Notes: generated from the letters alone by a model not told the origin. Positions 1 to 7,342 are shown, counted from the first letter of the stretch. The stretch is 64,000 nucleotides of DNA from Aurantibacillus circumpalustris (GCF_029625215.1 NZ_CP121197.1:3100001-3164000), one strand, 5' to 3'. Numbers and translations are program-made.

Positions 1-195
1 ATGAATCAGCACACCCGAATGTTTTAGATCAAATCAAAGCTAATAATTGTAAATCATTAGTTAAAGACAATTTGAACACTTTACTCATATTTAAGTTGAG
101 TAATTGAAATGTTTGCTTTTTTAAATCATAACTAGTAATTCACTGTTATTTCCCATAGTTGATTTGTTGTTTTATGACTCTAAATCATTTCTCCT

Positions 196-387
196 CTAAC
201 TCGACATTTTATTCTTTTCCTGATCAATGATATAGAAAATATTTTCAAAACACTTTCGGAGATTAGTCTTTTCTTCGCCCTCATAACCATAAAGGTTCTC
301 TTCAATTATATCTTGTCTTTGATCGACAGGAATGGACGCTAATTTCAATAATAAATTTCTTTCTTCTTCTATGCTGGGTTCTTTCAT
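196..387 (-). CDS. Hypothetical protein, 63 aa
   Basis: Short ORF with an ATG start and a charged composition rich in Glu, Lys and Asn. It has no signal peptide, membrane segment or family motif that I recognise. It lies downstream of the XRE-type regulator on the same strand, but a terminator hairpin at 440-466 separates them, so it is probably a separate transcript. Bases 1-195 hold no feature I can support. The call as a real gene rests only on the clean start and composition. Confidence 0.5.
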   Translation of the reverse strand: MKEPSIEEERNLLLKLASIPVDQRQDIIEENLYGYEGEEKTNLRKCFENIFYIIDQEKNKMSS

Positions 388-439
388 GGGATTTTAATTG
401 AGTATTAAAAGTAATTATATTCTTGGTAAAGGGCAATTA

Positions 440-466
440 AAAAGCCAGGTGGTTAGCCTGGCTTTT
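440..466 (-). terminator. Rho-independent terminator
   Basis: A perfect 10-bp stem (AAAAGCCAGG / CCTGGCTTTT) closes a 7-nt loop. The A-run on the left reads as a U-run on the minus strand, so it most likely ends the transcript of the regulator gene at 559-1296. Confidence 0.7.
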
Positions 467-558
467 GGATTTGTGGTGACAAATAGAAAAGGGTTAAACA
501 ATTTTGTCGCTGATCAAAAATAGGAGAATTAACTTGCAAATACAATTACTTACAGAGA

Positions 559-1296
559 CTATTTTTTTTTCTTGTCACTTTTCCATAATGACTTTGGAAT
601 ACTGTCTATTGTTTTCATGAATAACCTTTGCTGCTTTTTTACGCCTGAGTACTTTTCAACAGAATACTTATCTAGGTCTTCTGTTTTTATTTGTTCTCGT
701 ATATTTTCATTAGTAATGTAATAACTCATTTTTTGCTTTTCTGGAAGGTCATCTATCAAATCTAATACCTTCTCTTTAATTAATTGTAAAGGTGTCTTTT
801 CATCTGGCACAAAATAATAAATCAATTTCAACCCCATCAATTTAGCAAACCTATCCAGGATTTCCATACTTAGAATTCGCTTTTTCTCGTTAGTTTCATA
901 ATTTAATACAGCTTGTTTGGTAACACCCATTTCATTAGCTATATATTCCAGCGGTATATTCAATGCCACTCTAAATTCATTTATTAAACCATTCGCTGGA
1001 GATTCTACTTGATAAGCCTTTAATTGTCTTAACTTTTCATTATATATCCTAACAGGATTTGATTTTCTATTTTCAGCATCCCTTTTTTCCTTGTCGATCT
1101 CATTCAAGTATAGATCTATTTCATGCGTGCTTCTTTTGAAGACTTGATGCTTTTTGTATCTTTTTTTGTTATTCTTTTTTTCATTCTCTCGTTCATGCGC
1201 TTCAAATTCTAAATATCTTTCCATAGCAGCCTGTTCCATCGCATTCGTTGTAAAGTCCGAAAGAGTTTTCTCCCTTTTGATAATCTTCTTTTTCAT
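559..1296 (-). CDS. XRE-family HTH regulator, mobile mystery protein A-like, 245 aa
   Basis: Residues about 105-165 form a Cro/C1-type helix-turn-helix: an ALNIPLEYIANEMGVTKQAV core, then ILSMEILDRFAKLMGLKLIYYFVPDE. The arrangement in which the HTH is followed by a 'LxxxAxxMGxKLxYxxVP' strand is typical of mobile mystery protein A, which is usually encoded beside a Fic-domain partner. That partner is not adjacent here. The N-terminal 100 residues are a lysine-rich, probably coiled extension that I do not recognise. A palindrome between promoter elements just upstream suggests autorepression. Family assignment is from memory of the motif; the DNA-binding role is much safer than the subfamily. 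Confidence 0.7.
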   Translation of the reverse strand: MKKKIIKREKTLSDFTTNAMEQAAMERYLEFEAHERENEKKNNKKRYKKHQVFKRSTHEIDLYLNEIDKEKRDAENRKSNPVRIYNEKLRQLKAYQVESPANGLINEFRVALNIPLEYIANEMGVTKQAVLNYETNEKKRILSMEILDRFAKLMGLKLIYYFVPDEKTPLQLIKEKVLDLIDDLPEKQKMSYYITNENIREQIKTEDLDKYSVEKYSGVKKQQRLFMKTIDSIPKSLWKSDKKKK

Positions 1297-1314
1297 GGTA
1301 TGATTTAGGTTGGT

Positions 1315-1345
1315 TAAATATAGCAGTCAATTTTAAAATTGACAA
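1315..1345 (-). promoter_or_regulatory. Promoter with embedded 18-bp palindromic operator
   Basis: Reading the minus strand, TTG (complement of 1343-1345) and TATATTTA (complement of 1315-1322) are spaced by 20 nt, close to the Bacteroidota consensus TTG / TAnnTTTG. Between them lies a perfect palindrome, GTCAATTTTAAAATTGAC (1326-1343). It is placed to control the HTH gene starting at 1296, so autorepression is the natural inference. Confidence 0.55.
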
Positions 1346-1501
1346 TAATGTGTTAAAAGAATCTAGGTGAAATTTTGAACAACGCATCCGATTGTATTTC
1401 AATAAGTTAAGATTAGGCCACTTATAAATATTCTTTTTTTTAGAAATGTACTCCTGATATAGAAGTCGCAACGAAGTGATTTTATAAAAACAAAAATTAT
1501 C

Positions 1502-2602
1502 ATGAGTAAATCTAACATTGAATGGACAGAAGTAACATGGAATCCAACAACAGGTTGCGATAAAATTACAGCAGGTTGCAAATTCTGCTATGCAGAAGTC
1601 TTAACTAAAAGATTGAAAGCAATGGGGCAACCCAAGTATCAAAATGGATTTAATATAACCCTTCATGAAGCAGAGCTAAAAAGACCTTATGGGTGGAGGA
1701 AACCTTGTATGGTATTCGTGAATAGTATGAGTGACCTATTCCACAAAGAGGTGCCTTTGGAGTTTATTCAACGAGTTTTCGAAACGATGAATGAAACCCC
1801 ACTTATTACTTACCAAGTCTTAACAAAGCGTGCTGAGCGACTTGCAGAGTTGAGTCAGTTTCTCAATTGGACTGATAATATTTGGATGGGTGTTTCTGTG
1901 GAAGATGAAAAAGTGATGGATCGTATTGGTTATTTAAAATTGACACAGGCAAAAATAAAATTTCTTTCCCTTGAACCACTAATAGGGCCTCTACCAAACT
2001 TGAATCTCGATGGTATTGAATGGGTCATTTGCGGTGGTGAGTCAGGACCAGGAAGAAGACCTATTGATCCACAATGGGCAAGAGAGATCAGGGATAGTTG
2101 TTTTACTTCTAATGTTCCATTTTTTATGAAACAAATGGACAAAAAAATTCCAATTCCTGATGATCTCATGATTCGTGAATTTCCACAAACAAATAATAGT
2201 AATAATCAATTAAACAATCAAAAAATAACAACCATGAAAACAACAACAGAAATCCAAACAAAACAAGCAATCTTAGCAAAGCTTAGTCCATTTAAGAAAG
2301 AAATTGGACAAGCATTAATAAATGGTGAAAATCCAGAATCCTTAGCTATTAGACTTGCTGAAAAAAGAGTAATGCCTGTTCCAACAGCGCAAGCTTATAT
2401 TACAATGGTTCGAAAACTGTTTGATAAAGTAGAAACATTGCCAGCTAAAATGGAAACGATTGTTACACAAAAAAATAATGTTGTTGCTAAAAATGTGCGC
2501 ACAAAAATTAGTGACGTGAAGGATGTCGCTGTTGATGTTGAGGAAGGTGAAATAACAACCATCAAATTCGAAATTACAATTAACCTTAAAAAAAGCAAGT
2601 AA
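1502..2602 (+). CDS. DUF5131 (phage Gp37/Gp68) family protein fused to a second small ORF, 366 aa
   Basis: Residues 1-230 match the DUF5131/Gp37-Gp68 family: SNIEWTEVTWNPTTGC start, a three-cysteine motif C-x6-C-x2-C (GCDKITAGCKFCY), then VNSMSDLFH, VLTKRAERL, GVSVE and the ICGGESGPGRRP block. Members are often found in phages and mobile elements; the cysteine motif resembles a radical-SAM cluster site, but the reaction is unknown. A typical member ends near IREFP, residue 229. Here the frame continues through an Asn/Gln/Thr stretch that looks like untranslated leader and enters a second ORF-like segment with its own Met at 2234 (MKTTTEIQTKQ...). This suggests two genes joined by loss of a stop codon. 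The next gene begins 2 nt later. Confidence 0.8.
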   Translation: MSKSNIEWTEVTWNPTTGCDKITAGCKFCYAEVLTKRLKAMGQPKYQNGFNITLHEAELKRPYGWRKPCMVFVNSMSDLFHKEVPLEFIQRVFETMNETPLITYQVLTKRAERLAELSQFLNWTDNIWMGVSVEDEKVMDRIGYLKLTQAKIKFLSLEPLIGPLPNLNLDGIEWVICGGESGPGRRPIDPQWAREIRDSCFTSNVPFFMKQMDKKIPIPDDLMIREFPQTNNSNNQLNNQKITTMKTTTEIQTKQAILAKLSPFKKEIGQALINGENPESLAIRLAEKRVMPVPTAQAYITMVRKLFDKVETLPAKMETIVTQKNNVVAKNVRTKISDVKDVAVDVEEGEITTIKFEITINLKKSK

Positions 2603-2604
2603 GC

Positions 2605-3588
2605 ATGGAAAATAGAGCTATTAAATCAAATACAAATGATAAAGTCTTCGACAAACTCTGGGCAAACATAAAGCTTAACGAAAAAAAAGAAAAAACAGAG
2701 CATAAGAATCATATCACAGACATCTCATTTTCAGATTTTAGAGAATTTGGAGTAAAGGTGGAATACAAGTCAGAAGCAATTGAGAAATACTTCTTGTTCG
2801 AATTCGAACTAGGAACTAGTTTTCCTAGAACAATATCAGACGAAGAAATTCTAATAGAATTTCTTGAATGGTCTTACTTTAATGAAGATCGCTCTTATGG
2901 TGAATATCTTGAATATCGCAAATCTCCATACATCAGCAAAAAATTATATGATGAAGTATCTGTTTTGTTGGATGTTAAGAATATCGCATTGAACAAATTA
3001 ACTATTGGCACAATTGCCATTTCATTTCTAAAATTTAAATATGAAATGAAACGTTATGAATTCAATAAGAAACTCTTCACTTCAAAGAAAGAAAGCCTCG
3101 AAAAGATAAAGTACTTGGAATTTCTTACACAATTTCAGCAGACAAATTGCAGAATAGACAAAATAAAAATTCAGGCGACAAGTAGTGAAGGTTCATTAGA
3201 TTGTTTATTGCCTCTAGAGATGTTTGAAGCCTATTTAAATAAATTTGAAATAGAGTGTAACGACTCTATAGATATCTATCGACAATGTATAGAATATGAA
3301 TACGTTAATGTACAGCAAAACAAGACAGAAAACTCTTACAAAAACAGACTCATTGGGAATTTTGTTGGGGGCCTTGACTCGATGCTTTTATCAGAATTTA
3401 AAATCACGACTCCAAATCATCGTCACTTCATAATAGGATATCTATTAAGCTATTCAGGTGTAATTTATTCAGAATTGAAAGTGAAGAAAATGATAGATAA
3501 CGAAGAGATTAATTACTCGAATGTAGGGGAATATTTATCAGATAGAGCCAGACAGTATATTCCTAAGATAAAAGATAGTCCACATTAG
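2605..3588 (+). CDS. Hypothetical protein, 327 aa
   Basis: I do not recognise this protein. It is soluble, rich in Glu, Lys, Phe and Tyr, with predicted mixed helix and no signal peptide or membrane segment. It begins 2 nt after the DUF5131 reading frame, so the two are almost certainly co-transcribed and translationally linked. DUF5131 genes often have a three-Cys-motif partner (TcmP) beside them, but I do not see the DGFAGPG-type motif expected of that family, so this is a different partner. Confidence 0.75.
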   Translation: MENRAIKSNTNDKVFDKLWANIKLNEKKEKTEHKNHITDISFSDFREFGVKVEYKSEAIEKYFLFEFELGTSFPRTISDEEILIEFLEWSYFNEDRSYGEYLEYRKSPYISKKLYDEVSVLLDVKNIALNKLTIGTIAISFLKFKYEMKRYEFNKKLFTSKKESLEKIKYLEFLTQFQQTNCRIDKIKIQATSSEGSLDCLLPLEMFEAYLNKFEIECNDSIDIYRQCIEYEYVNVQQNKTENSYKNRLIGNFVGGLDSMLLSEFKITTPNHRHFIIGYLLSYSGVIYSELKVKKMIDNEEINYSNVGEYLSDRARQYIPKIKDSPH

Positions 3589-3615
3589 GCTTTTTAAAAA
3601 GTGCTTCAGAAAAGG

Positions 3616-3718
3616 TTGCAATTATTTTCAGACCGTGGATCATTTGAAACCATTGCAAAATAAGGTTGGAGAATATGTTAAACTTTTTTTTACGCATTAT
3701 CCAACTTTCATATGCGTA
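3616..3718 (+). other. Structured leader: hairpin plus H-type pseudoknot
   Basis: A 7-bp stem TTGCAAT/ATTGCAA (3616-3622 with 3652-3658) is followed by two interleaved stems. GTTGGA (3665-3670) pairs with TCCAAC (3700-3705), and TACGCAT (3691-3697) pairs with ATGCGTA (3712-3718). The order a-b-a'-b' is that of an H-type pseudoknot with loops of 20, 2 and 6 nt. It lies 59 nt upstream of the gene at 3778. It could be a cis-regulatory RNA or a small RNA; no known riboswitch class was recognised. Confidence 0.4.
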
Positions 3719-3777
3719 TAAGAGTATAGAAAGTCGAATAAAAAAATATTAATCAAAAAAACGAAATAAACAAAACT

Positions 3778-4026
3778 ATGGCAAAAAACGAAACAACGAG
3801 AGAAATCTTCAGTCGCTTAATGATAGATTCCTTATCAAATTGTATAACACAAATGAAAAAGGAAGGAAGGAATAATTTTGAAATTCTAGGGACTGTGATA
3901 CTACTAATATCAAGTGCTAACACAGATGAGGATGAGAACATGACAGAAGAAATATATAATTCTATTAACGAACGCTTAAGCTACGAAATTGAAAAAGGTG
4001 AAGCAAGCCGATCAGAATTAAACTAA
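3778..4026 (+). CDS. Hypothetical protein, 82 aa
   Basis: Small acidic, helical protein with no recognised family. The start is preceded by an A-rich stretch like the other genes here. It is the first of a run of small orphan genes (3.8-7.1 kb) on the same strand inside the accessory region next to tRNA-Leu. No membrane segment or signal peptide is seen. Confidence 0.6.
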   Translation: MAKNETTREIFSRLMIDSLSNCITQMKKEGRNNFEILGTVILLISSANTDEDENMTEEIYNSINERLSYEIEKGEASRSELN

Positions 4027-4052
4027 AAAATAAAACGAAACAATAAGAACGC

Positions 4053-4538
4053 ATGGAAAGTATAACTATACAAAAATCCCTAACTCCAATAAATTGGTGG
4101 CTATATAATAACGAAAAAAGCAAGGTATTGCAACTGTTTCAATGGATTTTCAGAAACCATTACGTAACTAAAATATTTATATTATCTCAGTTAAATATTT
4201 ATCTGAGCTTAAACAAAATATTTTTCATTCAGTCGAAAAAATTAACATTTGAATACGAAAATAAATTAGTTAAAACCATTGCGCATGTCAAAAAAATTTA
4301 TAATTTCGTATACAAGAATATAAAACACGCATTGTTGCAACCTTTTTCTAAAAGATGCGTGTCTTATAAAAAAACAGTGTTACACTTTCCGCCACTTAAA
4401 ATTGGCGGCCACGTATCACTTCACAAATGGGTTAGGCTGCCGCAGTTAAAATTGTGGAGCAAAAATTTCGAACCTGATGGACTAGCATCAGGATACAATA
4501 ACCTAAATCATAAAAAAACAAATGTCAGGAAAACCTGA
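4053..4538 (+). CDS. Doubtful ORF, very basic, 161 aa
   Basis: An open frame with ATG start 27 nt after the previous gene. The composition is unusual: many Lys, Trp, Tyr, Phe and His, almost no Asp/Glu in the second half, and no recognisable domain. From about 4389 onward the DNA contains perfect hairpins that run through the ORF and over its stop codon, which suggests the 3' half is structured non-coding sequence. It may be an accidental frame or a short gene with a spurious C-terminal extension. Confidence 0.25.
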   Translation: MESITIQKSLTPINWWLYNNEKSKVLQLFQWIFRNHYVTKIFILSQLNIYLSLNKIFFIQSKKLTFEYENKLVKTIAHVKKIYNFVYKNIKHALLQPFSKRCVSYKKTVLHFPPLKIGGHVSLHKWVRLPQLKLWSKNFEPDGLASGYNNLNHKKTNVRKT

Positions 4539-4702
4539 CCAGGGGTTGGTATGCTTTAAATCATACCAGGGCGATTCCGAAAAGCCTAAAAAAAGAGTAG
4601 GAGAATTTCGTAAAGTCTAAAGCTTCTTTTTCAAGGCAACTTGAGACTGAATCTAAGAATTAAAAAAAGTGAGAAAAGACTCACGTGGGATATTATTGCC
4701 TT
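4389..4702 (+). other. Hairpin-rich intergenic region
   Basis: Successive perfect stems are visible: CCGCCA/TGGCGG (4389-4408), CCTGATG/CATCAGG (4473-4492), GTCAGG/CCTGAC (4524-4539), TGGTATG/CATACCA (4547-4568). A long-range stem AAGGCAA/TTGCCTT (4633-4639 with 4696-4702) encloses GTGAG/CTCAC (4669-4684). A 9-nt direct repeat TTAAAATTG occurs at 4396 and 4446. The region precedes the two-gene operon at 4742 and ends 40 nt before its start. A structured leader or small RNA is likely; no known class was recognised. Confidence 0.4.
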
Positions 4703-4741
4703 AAAACTAAATAAAATGTATAAACAAATAAACAAAATAAA

Positions 4742-5092
4742 ATGACAACTGAAGAAAGAATACAAGCAATGAACAAGGTAGTTAGGCTGATTGACACACT
4801 AAGTATGCGTACTCTAAGGTTCAACGCTAGAAAAATAATTGAGCCATTCACTCCTGTGCTAATAATAGACCTAGTAAGAATGAATGCAACTCAAAATTTT
4901 CTTAAACCAGGTAGAAAAATTTTAAGTGATGGTAATACCATTGTGACTCTCGAAATATCGAGAAGTGGAGGGAGCCTAAAAAGATACTTAACGGAAGGGT
5001 TGGTTTACAAAATACTGGAGCTAGAAGAAATGGAAGCTGAGAAAAAACCAACAATAAATCAGGAAAATGAATATAGAAACATAAAACCATAA
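4742..5092 (+). CDS. Hypothetical protein, 116 aa
   Basis: Small soluble protein with no family I recognise. Its stop is 2 nt before the next start, so it forms a two-gene operon with the 110-aa gene at 5095. Its C-terminus is Glu-rich. It follows a 200-nt hairpin-rich leader. Confidence 0.65.
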   Translation: MTTEERIQAMNKVVRLIDTLSMRTLRFNARKIIEPFTPVLIIDLVRMNATQNFLKPGRKILSDGNTIVTLEISRSGGSLKRYLTEGLVYKILELEEMEAEKKPTINQENEYRNIKP

Positions 5093-5094
5093 AC

Positions 5095-5427
5095 ATGAAA
5101 AACGATAAAAGCAACAACTTCGAAGAACACTTAATAAACGGAAAATCTTTTCATTGGATTGAGGACAGCGGTGAATCAATAGATTCCTTTATGGAAAAAG
5201 CAACTAAAAGTATTACACCAATTTACAATTACAAATACTTGATAATAGCTGTCATCCATAATAACGATGTAACACATTACGACAAGGCTGATCTTTATGT
5301 GGCTTGCAAAGGGAAATTGGAACTAGCTAATGAATTCATAAGGCTCAGCGAACAAGAGTATTTGTGTAAAGTAGATAAACTTGATATCGCATTGATTCAA
5401 CGCCTAAGAAATACTGAGGACGAATAA
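5095..5427 (+). CDS. Hypothetical protein, 110 aa
   Basis: Unrecognised acidic small protein, second gene of the pair starting at 4742. There is no transmembrane segment. The 173-nt gap that follows contains a perfect hairpin and a tRNA-sized folded element before the next operon. Confidence 0.6.
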   Translation: MKNDKSNNFEEHLINGKSFHWIEDSGESIDSFMEKATKSITPIYNYKYLIIAVIHNNDVTHYDKADLYVACKGKLELANEFIRLSEQEYLCKVDKLDIALIQRLRNTEDE

Positions 5428-5485
5428 AATAAAAAAGTGGCCAATGTAGTACTTCTTTGCTAGTTACAAAGAAGACTCTACTGGA

Positions 5486-5559
5486 TTTAAGTAAGGGTAT
5501 TTCACTAGCACCAACACCCCTTGCGTGCAAAGTGCTGGGTTCAATTCCCAGGCTTAAAC
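5486..5559 (+). ncRNA. tRNA-like element 1 (74 nt)
   Basis: TTTAAGT (5486-5492) pairs with GCTTAAA (5552-5558) as a 7-bp acceptor-like stem with one G-U pair. CTGGG/CCCAG (5535-5539 with 5547-5551) closes a 7-nt TTCAATT loop, which is a canonical T-arm. The total length is that of a tRNA. The middle lacks a normal D-arm and anticodon arm; instead CACT/AGTG and GCAC/GTGC can form a long arm whose loop has CCCC, and the GGG at 5495-5497 could pair with it. A perfect 8-bp hairpin (5452-5474) lies just upstream. It is probably not an aminoacylated tRNA. It closely resembles element 2, including the flank CAAAATAAATAG. Confidence 0.4.
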
Positions 5560-5600
5560 AAAATAAATAGTAAAAAGTGTAATCAAAAAATAAAACAAAA

Positions 5601-6224
5601 ATGAAAAAAGTAAATTTTATAAAGAGTAAAAAAGAGTACCAGGATGCTAGAATAAAAGCTATTAATATGGGACGGAATGACATTATTAAAGAGCAGAACG
5701 CCCTGAGAAATACGTTGCCTGCAATTTTAAAAAATGCAATTTCATTCTCACCACCCACCTTCATAGACCATCAAACCAGTTTCGAAGTCGACATAGAAGT
5801 TGTCAAGTTGATGTTACAAACACTCTGTGAAGAACACGATCTATCTGATTCGCAGTATTTGCAAGATTTTGCGGATAGTAAGCGTGATGTTCCTTTTTTT
5901 GACTTAGTTCAAACAGATGAACTAAGCTATAATCAGATAGCCACTTACCTTGTTTATCATTTCCACAACGCAATGACCTTCCAATTTGAGAAGGTGCAAG
6001 GATACATACCGTTGAGGCAAGGATTAATATGCAATAGCAAATCTGGGGAAGAAATACGTTTAGCTTTATTCTTTTGCTTCATCGCAAATGATGATGATAC
6101 AATCAATTGCCATATTTCTGATCTAAGAAATTTCAATCTTGTTTTCAAAATGGACTTATACTTTTATTCGGTATTTGGAAATATGTGTGAGGAATGGAAC
6201 AGGGACAATGGTTTTATCGCTTAA
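5601..6224 (+). CDS. Hypothetical protein, 207 aa
   Basis: Unrecognised soluble protein with scattered aromatic residues and no signal peptide. It is the first gene of a pair with 6237 (12-nt gap) and starts 41 nt after tRNA-like element 1, so that element would lie in its 5' leader or at an intercistronic processing site. Confidence 0.65.
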   Translation: MKKVNFIKSKKEYQDARIKAINMGRNDIIKEQNALRNTLPAILKNAISFSPPTFIDHQTSFEVDIEVVKLMLQTLCEEHDLSDSQYLQDFADSKRDVPFFDLVQTDELSYNQIATYLVYHFHNAMTFQFEKVQGYIPLRQGLICNSKSGEEIRLALFFCFIANDDDTINCHISDLRNFNLVFKMDLYFYSVFGNMCEEWNRDNGFIA

Positions 6225-6236
6225 AAAATTAAAATT

Positions 6237-6614
6237 ATGAAAAAGGAAAATACGAGAACATATACCCACTGGTCAATGGCAAAAATATTTGCCTCTGCAA
6301 TGGGACTAAAACCAGAAACAAAAGAGTATTGCCAGTATATAAAGGATTATAATTTCAGAAGTGCTAAAAAACTGATAAATGAGTTAAGCATTGTTGACCT
6401 AAAAAATTATGGCAAAAAGTATTTTGACGATAGTCCTGTATTAATAATTGATCTAAGAAAAAATGAATGTAGGATGCAGGTTATGGGGAACAGCCATTTA
6501 ATTAATAATGAATGTTTGATAAGTATAAGTTTAGTATCATACGCAAAAGGCAGCTACAAAGTAGGACTAATTAAATTATTGGAATACCGAATATTTGGAT
6601 TGAAACAGAAATAA
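6237..6614 (+). CDS. Hypothetical protein, 125 aa
   Basis: Unrecognised small basic protein, co-transcribed with the gene ending at 6224. Its segment SPVLIIDLRKNECRM resembles TPVLIIDLVRMNAT in the protein at 4742-5092, hinting that the two may be distant paralogues. The gap after it carries two simple hairpins and tRNA-like element 2. Confidence 0.6.
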   Translation: MKKENTRTYTHWSMAKIFASAMGLKPETKEYCQYIKDYNFRSAKKLINELSIVDLKNYGKKYFDDSPVLIIDLRKNECRMQVMGNSHLINNECLISISLVSYAKGSYKVGLIKLLEYRIFGLKQK

Positions 6615-6697
6615 AGCCTTTAATGAGGTGTCACATGAGATATGTGAACAAGTATTAAAATTAGTGATACTTACTGAATCAGAAACAGCAAATGGGT

Positions 6698-6772
6698 TTT
6701 AGTTAAAGGTTTTTCATTCCACAGAACGCCCCACGTTATAAGGAATGCAGGGTTCGAATCCCTGAACTAAAC
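6698..6772 (+). ncRNA. tRNA-like element 2 (75 nt)
   Basis: TTTAGTT (6698-6704) pairs perfectly with AACTAAA (6765-6771). CAGGG/CCCTG (6748-6752 with 6760-6764) closes the loop TTCGAAT, a canonical T-arm. GTTT/GAAC could form a D-stem, but no proper anticodon arm results. CATTCC/GGAATG (6715-6720 with 6742-6747) is an alternative long arm enclosing AACG/CGTT with a CCCCA loop. The length, the order of parts and the 3' flank CAAATTAAATAG match element 1. Upstream lie TCACAT/ATGTGA and AAGTAT/ATACTT hairpins. The next gene starts 52 nt downstream. Confidence 0.4.
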
Positions 6773-6824
6773 AAATTAAATAGCAGATAATCTGTTAAAT
6801 ACTTAAAAGATTTCAAATTAGATA

Positions 6825-7130
6825 ATGCAGAAATTGGTATTAATAGATCAGGAAGAACTTAACAAACTTATTCAATCTGTAGAAGAATTGAAAAAGCTTG
6901 TTATTGCCAAACCTGTTCCGCCACTTAAGCAAACCAAACTAGACTCCACTATGGAAGAAATAGAAAATTACATTCCTTTGCATTTAGCATGGAAAAAACT
7001 AGGCTGCAAGAAAAGTAAATGGTACGAAAAATATGTCCACTTAATACAGTACAAAGTTTATGACAGAACTGTGTGGGTTTACGCACCATCAATTCTAAAG
7101 TTTTTAAAGGAAGATAACATCAATTCTTAA
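6825..7130 (+). CDS. Helix-turn-helix excisionase-type protein, 101 aa
   Basis: An N-terminal short coiled segment (residues 5-30) is followed by IPLHLAWKKLGCKKSKWYEKY, a winged-HTH of the MerR/excisionase type common in Bacteroidota mobile elements, and a basic wing ending near residue 95. These small proteins usually lie beside integrase genes and control recombination directionality. Here it is the last gene before tRNA-Leu and the repeats at 7265-7289, which fits a role at an attachment site. No integrase is in the window. Confidence 0.65.
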   Translation: MQKLVLIDQEELNKLIQSVEELKKLVIAKPVPPLKQTKLDSTMEEIENYIPLHLAWKKLGCKKSKWYEKYVHLIQYKVYDRTVWVYAPSILKFLKEDNINS

Positions 7131-7155
7131 CCTCAATAAATTTAATAACGATTCT

Positions 7156-7192
7156 GGGCAAAATGTTAAAATGGGTATTTTGCCCTTTTTTT
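7156..7192 (+). terminator. Rho-independent terminator
   Basis: The 9-bp stem GGGCAAAAT/ATTTTGCCC is followed by a T-run. It ends the transcript of the excisionase-type gene at 6825-7130. Confidence 0.8.
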
Positions 7193-7264
7193 CTGCTTTC
7201 CTGTCTGAAAAAATAAAGATTTTATCAACCCCTAAAGCCCCTGATAGTAAGGGTTTGTTGATAA

Positions 7265-7289
7265 GTTACACAAGTGTTACACAACTTGT
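7265..7289. repeat. Direct and inverted repeats near tRNA-Leu, possible recombinase or Xis sites
   Basis: GTTACACAA occurs twice, at 7265-7273 and 7276-7284, an 11-bp period that places both on one helical face. ACAAGT/ACTTGT forms an overlapping inverted repeat (7270-7289). The location between an excisionase-type gene and the 3' end of a tRNA gene suggests arm-type or excisionase binding sites of an integrated element. This is inference from position and spacing only. Confidence 0.35.
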
Positions 7290-7294
7290 ATTAA

Positions 7295-7327
7295 AAAACC
7301 CCTGAAAGCCAAGCTAACAGGGGTTTT
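7295..7327. terminator. Strong hairpin, probable bidirectional terminator
   Basis: A perfect 10-bp stem AAAACCCCTG/CAGGGGTTTT with A- and T-rich flanks. It could terminate tRNA-Leu transcription on the minus strand and read-through from the left on the plus strand. Confidence 0.65.
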
Positions 7328-7342
7328 AAGTGGCACCAAAAG

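Noticed and set aside
2605-3588. Three-Cys-motif partner protein (TcmP)
   Set aside because: Position fits, but the glycine-rich motif and other landmarks of that family are absent.
3665-3718. SAM-II or preQ1 riboswitch for the pseudoknot
   Set aside because: Only the topology is similar; the conserved binding-site sequences are not seen and the downstream gene is not metabolic.
5486-6772. Calling elements 1 and 2 ordinary functional tRNAs
   Set aside because: Acceptor and T-arm fit, but position 8 is not T and no anticodon arm with T33 can be formed; I kept them as tRNA-like only.
3616-6824. Type III toxin-antitoxin or retron
   Set aside because: There are no tandem short RNA repeats before a toxin-like gene and no reverse transcriptase.
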